The translations under genes and the position numbers were made by a program. Under the pieces are notes generated by a model, which saw nothing but the letters and a program-made list of their open reading frames with translations, did no database searches and was not told the DNA's origin. This document shows positions 58,967 through 64,000 of a stretch of 64,000 nt of DNA, piece by piece. Origin of the DNA: Lacrimispora xylanisolvens (GTDB taxonomy: Bacteria; Bacillota; Clostridia; Lachnospirales; Lachnospiraceae); NCBI GenBank assembly GCA_017084465.1, contig CP070896.1, forward strand, positions 4,329,501-4,393,500, read 5' to 3'. Within the stretch, counting starts at the first letter, position 1, and each line of letters begins with the position of its first letter.

Positions 58967-61798
58967 ATGGCAAAACAGTATATTAAGATAAGAGGTGCCA
59001 ATGAGCACAACCTAAAGAACGTGAGTCTGGACATTCCCAGGAATGAGCTGGTTGTATTAACCGGTCTCAGCGGTTCCGGGAAGTCTTCCCTGGCCTTTGA
59101 TACCATTTATGCTGAAGGTCAGAGGCGATATATGGAGTCTCTTTCCTCCTATGCGCGGCAGTTCCTTGGTCAGATGGAGAAGCCGGACGTGGAAAGTATT
59201 GAAGGTCTGTCACCGGCCATTTCCATTGACCAGAAGTCGACCAACCGGAACCCTCGTTCCACAGTCGGTACCGTTACGGAGATTTATGATTATATGAGGC
59301 TTCTTTATGCCAGAATCGGTATCCCCCACTGTCCAAAGTGCGGAAGAGAGATCCGCAGGCAGACCATTGACCAGATGGTGGATCAGATTATGGAGCTGCC
59401 TGAGCGGACCAAGATCCAGCTGCTGGCTCCGGTTGTCCGCGGACGAAAGGGAGAACACGCCAAGGTTCTGGAGAGTGCCCGTAAGAGCGGATACGTAAGA
59501 GTCCGGGTTGACGGCAGTCTCTACGAGCTTTCAGAAGAGATCAAGCTGGACAAGAACATTAAGCACAGTATCGATGTGGTTGTGGACCGTCTGGCCATTC
59601 GTGATGGAATATCAAAGCGACTTACCGATTCCATTGAGACCGTGATGGAGCTGGCAGGAGGGTTGATGACCGTTGATGTTATTGACGGAGAGCCCATTCA
59701 TTTCAGCCAGAGCTTTTCCTGCCCGGATTGCGGAATCAGCATTGATGAAGTGGAGCCAAGAAGTTTTTCCTTTAATAACCCCTTTGGTGCCTGTCCGGAT
59801 TGTTTTGGACTGGGATACAAGATGGAGTTTGATGAGGATTTAATGATTCCTGATAAGAGCTTAAGTATTGATCAGGGAGCCATCACAGTGCTGGGCTGGC
59901 AGTCCTGTACGGATAAGGGAAGCTATACCCGTGCAGTCTTAGATGCACTTGCCAGAGAATATAAGTTCAGTCTTGATACACCTTTTGAGGACTACCCACA
60001 GGAGGTTCATGACATTCTGATCCATGGAACCAAGGGAAAAGAGATCAAGGTATACTACAAGGGACAGCGTGGAGAAGGAGTCTACGATGTAGCATTTGAA
60101 GGTCTGGTACAGAATGTTGCCAGAAGATATCGGGAAACCTATTCCGAATCCTCAAAGGCAGAATATGAGACATTTATGAGAATTACACCCTGTCCTGCCT
60201 GCGGTGGCAAGCGATTAAAAAAGGAATCCCTGGCTGTAACAGTAGGGAATGAGAATATATATGACGCAACCAACATGTCCATCGTCCGTTTCCGTAATTT
60301 CATGGACGAGCTGCAGCTGACTGACATGCAGCATGCAATCGGAGACCAGATCTTAAAGGAGATCAGGGCGAGAATCTCCTTCCTTATCGATGTAGGTCTG
60401 GATTACCTGTCACTGACCCGTGCTACAGGAACTCTATCTGGTGGGGAAGCTCAGAGAATCAGACTGGCTACCCAGATCGGTTCCGGTCTGGTTGGTGTGG
60501 CATATATTCTAGATGAGCCAAGTATCGGGCTTCATCAAAGAGATAATGACAAGCTGTTGAAGACGCTTTTACATCTGAGAGATCTGGGTAACAGTGTGAT
60601 TGTGGTAGAGCACGACGAGGATACCATGATGGCAGCCGACTATATCGTGGATATTGGACCAGGGGCTGGTGAGCATGGCGGTAATGTAGTTGCTGTCGGT
60701 AATGCAAAGCAGATCATGAAAAATAAGGATTCTGTTACCGGCGCTTATTTAAGTGGTAGAATTAAAATTCCGGTTCCCAATGAGAGGAGACAGCCTACCG
60801 GCTATCTTACGGTAAAGGGAGCGAGAGAGAATAATTTAAAGAATATTGATGTGACATTCCCACTGGGTGTAATGACATGCGTTACTGGAGTTTCTGGTTC
60901 TGGTAAGAGTTCTCTGGTGAATGAAATTCTTTATAAGGCATTGGCGAAGAAGTTAAACCGCGCCAGGACGATTCCTGGGAAGCATAAGGAGATTATCGGA
61001 ACAGAACAGCTGGATAAGATTATTGCGATTGACCAGTCACCAATTGGAAGAACGCCGAGATCCAATCCTGCAACCTATACTGGTGTGTTTGATCTGATCC
61101 GTGATTTATTCTCTTCTACGGCTGATGCCAAGGCAAAGGGGGTATTCCAAGGGTAGATTTAGTTTTAACGTGAAAGGTGGACGATGCGAAGCCTGTAGCG
61201 GTGATGGTATTATTAAGATCGAGATGCATTTCCTTCCTGATGTTTATGTACCATGTGAGGTTTGTAGTGGAAAGCGGTATAACCGCGAGACATTGGATGT
61301 GAAGTATAAAGGAAAGAGCATCTATGATGTTTTAAACATGACCGTAGAGGAAGCGCTGAAGTTTTTTGAAAATGTTCCTACGATTGCAAGGAAGATCTCT
61401 ACGCTTAATGATGTGGGATTATCCTATATCCGGCTGGGACAGCCATCGACGGAGTTATCTGGTGGTGAAGCACAGAGAATCAAACTGGCTACGGAGCTGA
61501 GTAAGCGGGGAACTGGCAAGACTATTTATATTCTGGACGAGCCGACCACCGGACTTCACTTTGCAGATGTACACAAGCTGATTGAGATTCTCAGGAAGCT
61601 GTCTGAGGGCGGTAATACAGTGGTTGTTATTGAGCATAACTTAGACGTTATAAAGACAGCCGATTATCTCATAGATATCGGTCCCCGGAAGGCGGAGACA
61701 AGGGCGGAACAGTCATCGCTCAGGGAACGCCGGAAGAGGTCGTGGAGTGTGCGGAGTCTTATACCGGTTACTATGTAAAGAAGTATTTAGAGCAGTAG
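58967..61798 (+). CDS. uvrA: Excinuclease ABC subunit A (two frame breaks)
   Basis: Damage-recognition ATPase of nucleotide excision repair. Domain 1 has Walker [10 protein letters not shown] and a zinc motif (CPKCGRE, CPACGGK); the second Walker A is GVSGSGKSS, followed by CEACSGDG and CEVCSGKR zinc ligands, and both halves carry LSGGEAQR. Breaks lie at G5 run 61138-61142 (four expected, giving [17 protein letters not shown]) and near C4 run 61683-61686, after which [17 protein letters not shown] resumes. The true stop is then at 61796-61798 and the length about 942 aa, as usual. AGGAG precedes ATG 58967. Confidence 0.92.
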
Positions 61799-61895
61799 AA
61801 GAAGATTTATGAACGGAAGATCCCGGAGATTTTCCTGCCTGGTATCTCTTGCTGTCGTCTGTATGTGAAGATGTATGTGCAGGGTGCAGTTTGGG

Positions 61896-61926
61896 AAACG
61901 GGGATTTCCGGCATTTTCCGTTTTTT
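61896..61926 (+). terminator. Probable terminator of uvrA
   Basis: AAACGG (61896-61901) pairs with CCGTTT (61918-61923), with partial inner pairing, and TTTTTT follows. Confidence 0.6.
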
Positions 61927-62010
61927 CTGTCTGATTGGTGAGAAAAACTACCTGTCAGGAACCTTTGGTTGTAGGATTCAACATCTTTTTTCGCGAAACT
62001 TAGAAAATGC

Positions 62011-62039
62011 TTGTCAAGCCATTGGAAGTAGAATATAAT
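62011..62039 (+). promoter_or_regulatory. Promoter of guaA
   Basis: TTGTCA (62011-62016) and TATAAT (62034-62039), 17 bases apart. The leader to guaA is about 40 bases, too short for a purine riboswitch. Confidence 0.72.
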
Positions 62040-62086
62040 ATTATCCAAAGTGCTATTTGTTGAAGCTTAAATTAGGAGGAATACCC

Positions 62087-63628
62087 GTGAAGAGAGAAAT
62101 GATTATCGTTCTGGATTTCGGCGGACAGTACAATCAGCTGATTGCCAGAAGAGTCAGAGAATGCAACGTTTACTGTGAGGTTCATCCCCACACACTGCCC
62201 CTGGACAAGATTAAGGAAATGAACCCCAAAGGAATCATTTTCACAGGCGGTCCAAACAGTGCTTACAAGGAAGAATCCCCTCGCTGTGAGAAAGAAATCT
62301 TTGAAATGGGAATCCCGATCCTTGGAATCTGCTATGGCTCCCAGTTAATGGCCCATATGCTTGGCGGTAAGGTTGCCACAGCTCCTGTCAGCGAGTATGG
62401 TAAGACGGAAGTCACTTCAGTAGTTGGCAGCAAAATATTAGAGGATGTTAGTCCAAAGACCATCTGCTGGATGAGTCATACGGATTATATAGAGACAGCA
62501 CCGGAAGGCTTTACTGTTACCGCTCATACTCCAGTATGCCCGGTTGCGGGTATGGAATGTGAGGAGAAGGGGCTTTACGCTGTTCAGTTCCACCCTGAGG
62601 TTATGCACACACAGGAAGGAACCAAGATGCTTTCCAACTTCGTTTACAATGTGTGTAAATGTACTGGTGACTGGAAGATGGATTCTTTTGTGGAGACTTC
62701 TATTCAGTCCATTAAAGAGAAGGTTGGTGACGGAAAGGTTCTTTGTGCACTGTCCGGCGGTGTAGATTCTTCTGTGGCAGCGGTTATGCTGGCGAAGGCG
62801 GTTGGGAAACAGCTTACCTGCGTATTCGTTGATCACGGCCTGCTTCGTAAGAACGAAGGTGACGAGGTTGAGGCGGTATTCGGACCTGCTGGCCCATATG
62901 ATTTAAACTTTATCAGGGTGAATGCTCAGGAACGTTTCTATGAGAAACTGGACGGGGTGGAAGATCCGGAGACAAAGAGAAAGATTATTGGGGAAGAATT
63001 TATTCGTGTGTTTGAGGATGAAGCGAAGAAGATTGGTGTAGTGGATTATTTTGTGCAGGGAACGATTTATCCGGATGTGATTGAGTCTGGTCTTGGTAAG
63101 TCAGCTGTGATTAAGTCTCATCATAATGTGGGTGGTCTTCCTGAGCATGTGGATTTTAAGGAGATTATTGAGCCACTTCGTCTTCTGTTTAAGGACGAGG
63201 TTCGTAAAGCTGGTCTGGAACTTGGAATTCCGGAATATTTGGTTTATCGCCAGCCATTCCCGGGTCCGGGACTTGGTGTAAGGATTATTGGTTCAGTTAC
63301 ACCAGAGAAGGTTAGGATTGTACAGGAAGCAGATGCGATTTATAGAGAAGAGATTGCTAAGGCAGGAGTCGATAAGGGACTGGGACAGTACTTTGCTGCA
63401 CTTACTAATATGCGTTCGGTTGGATGCATGGGCGATGAGAGAACCTATGATTATGCAATTGCTTTGAGAGCAGTGTTGACTTCTGATTTCATGACTGCGG
63501 AATCTGCAGAGCTTCCTTGGGAGGTTCTGGGGGTTGTGACCAGAAGGATTGTAAATGAAGTGAAGGGCGTGAACCGGGTGTTGTATGATTGCACGGGGAA
63601 ACCGCCGGCTACGATTGAGTTTGAATAA
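62087..63628 (+). CDS. guaA: GMP synthase (glutamine-hydrolysing)
   Basis: 513 aa enzyme converting XMP to GMP. The glutaminase domain has the nucleophile Cys82 in [10 protein letters not shown] and the His/Glu pair FHPEV; the ATP-pyrophosphatase domain has the P-loop SGGVDSS; the dimerisation domain ends in [11 protein letters not shown] chose GTG 62087, with AGGAGG 6 bases before it, over an in-frame start 30 bases earlier that would precede that site. It has its own promoter and terminator. Confidence 0.96.
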   Translation: MKREMIIVLDFGGQYNQLIARRVRECNVYCEVHPHTLPLDKIKEMNPKGIIFTGGPNSAYKEESPRCEKEIFEMGIPILGICYGSQLMAHMLGGKVATAPVSEYGKTEVTSVVGSKILEDVSPKTICWMSHTDYIETAPEGFTVTAHTPVCPVAGMECEEKGLYAVQFHPEVMHTQEGTKMLSNFVYNVCKCTGDWKMDSFVETSIQSIKEKVGDGKVLCALSGGVDSSVAAVMLAKAVGKQLTCVFVDHGLLRKNEGDEVEAVFGPAGPYDLNFIRVNAQERFYEKLDGVEDPETKRKIIGEEFIRVFEDEAKKIGVVDYFVQGTIYPDVIESGLGKSAVIKSHHNVGGLPEHVDFKEIIEPLRLLFKDEVRKAGLELGIPEYLVYRQPFPGPGLGVRIIGSVTPEKVRIVQEADAIYREEIAKAGVDKGLGQYFAALTNMRSVGCMGDERTYDYAIALRAVLTSDFMTAESAELPWEVLGVVTRRIVNEVKGVNRVLYDCTGKPPATIEFE

Positions 63629-63635
63629 AAATTTT

Positions 63636-63678
63636 GAGCCCGCAAAGCCTTGTAAAATAAGGATTTGTGGGCTCTCTT
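63636..63678. terminator. Terminator of guaA
   Basis: Stem GAGCCCGCAAA (63636-63646) / TTTGTGGGCTC (63664-63674), one G-T pair, then TCTTT. It lies between convergent genes and can serve both. Confidence 0.85.
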
Positions 63679-63692
63679 TATGTCGTTTGGTA

Positions 63693-64000
63693 CTAACGTG
63701 ACAAGGAGTTTAATAACTTTTTTCATTTTCGATGATATATTTTCTAATTGACTAACGATATAGTCTTCAGAAAAAGCATGTTTATCTTTATAAGCAATTA
63801 TCTCATTATGAATTTCTTCTTCGAGTACGTACTTGAATTGAATCATATTGGTTCCAGGTTCAATTAATTCTTCATCTTCATAACCTTTTAAACGAACATA
63901 ATAATCCCATAAGTTAGTTATGTAATCACTTTGATAAGAATTATATTTAGAACGACATTCACTAACTATTTTTGTTAAAGTAGCATCTAGTTCACTATTT
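63693..64000 (-). CDS. Unrecognised AT-rich gene, 3' part only
   Basis: The frame is open from the right edge (base 64000) leftward, reading ELDATLTKIVSECRSKYNSY and further to ENISSKMKK. It is rich in Lys, Glu, Tyr and Ile and much more AT-rich than guaA. As printed it runs on, antisense, into guaA to 63451. If the T6 run at 63718-63723 is one base too long, as at many other sites here, the end becomes MKKLLNSLSR with a stop at 63693-63695, just before the shared terminator; I prefer that. The 5' end is outside the window. The family is unknown. Confidence 0.5.

Noticed and set aside
62040..62086. Purine riboswitch before guaA
   Set aside because: The leader from the predicted start site to the start codon is only about 40 bases.
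63451..63692. Extension of the right-edge minus-strand ORF antisense into guaA
   Set aside because: It runs through a terminator hairpin and into the guaA coding strand. A one-base run error at 63718-63723 gives a natural stop before the terminator.

Overview
The window looks like a chromosomal stretch of a low-to-moderate GC Firmicute, most likely a Lachnospiraceae / Clostridium cluster XIVa bacterium. The grounds are the gene order rimP-nusA-ylxR-L7Ae-infB-rbfA-nrnA-truB-ribF, strong AGGAGG-type ribosome binding sites, the lipoprotein-based ABC importers and a YesM/YesN-type two-component pair. The genus call is an inference. No tRNA, rRNA, CRISPR array or intact transposon was seen.

Layout. 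1-3107: end of an oligopeptide ABC importer operon (oppC partial, oppD, oppF) plus a small membrane protein. 3178-5410: a MATE exporter on the minus strand and a long non-coding stretch that carries a remnant of a second MATE copy. 5411-15336: a catabolic-looking locus made of a YesM-like kinase, a YesN-like regulator, a sugar-type binding protein, two permeases and two FAD-dependent oxidoreductases. 15461-16961: a MarR regulator and a pirin, with a palindromic operator inside the promoter spacer. 17245-24905: an AT-rich accessory island that looks like a complete bacteriocin-type system: a Cys-rich double-glycine peptide, a C39-peptidase ABC exporter, a membrane-anchored CPYC thioredoxin-like protein, and an ATPase/FtsX-type permease pair. 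25045-26602: an ABC ATPase and permease of the nitrate/taurine class. 26757-35655: the translation/RNA operon, including an IF2 with about 23 glycine-rich repeats. 35713-36756: a secreted SH3/NlpC-P60 hydrolase. 36812-41672 (minus): a branched-chain amino acid importer (livJHMGF). 41986-43589 (minus): pyrG. 43793-48947: a BMP-type nucleoside importer. 49011-51076: ftsH. 51261-56642: a MukBEF-like Wadjet/Mks operon (jetA, jetB, jetC) with no jetD in the expected place. 56711-58684 (minus): a YARHG-domain lipoprotein. 58967-61798: uvrA with a LexA-type box. 62087-63628: guaA. The right edge holds the 3' end of an unrecognised AT-rich minus-strand gene.

A caution applies throughout. At least 22 reading-frame breaks interrupt otherwise normal genes, including the usually essential infB and pyrG. 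Nearly all sit in mononucleotide runs, and 13 of the 23 sites listed (the 23rd is a proposed one) are runs called as exactly six bases. Repairing each run by one base (two in a few cases) restores proteins of family-typical length. These breaks are therefore treated as sequencing or assembly indels, and the affected genes are annotated as single CDSs with the break noted.

The two most interesting systems are the disulfide-rich peptide/export cluster (17245-24905) and the condensin-like jetABC operon that lacks its usual nuclease partner (51101-56642).
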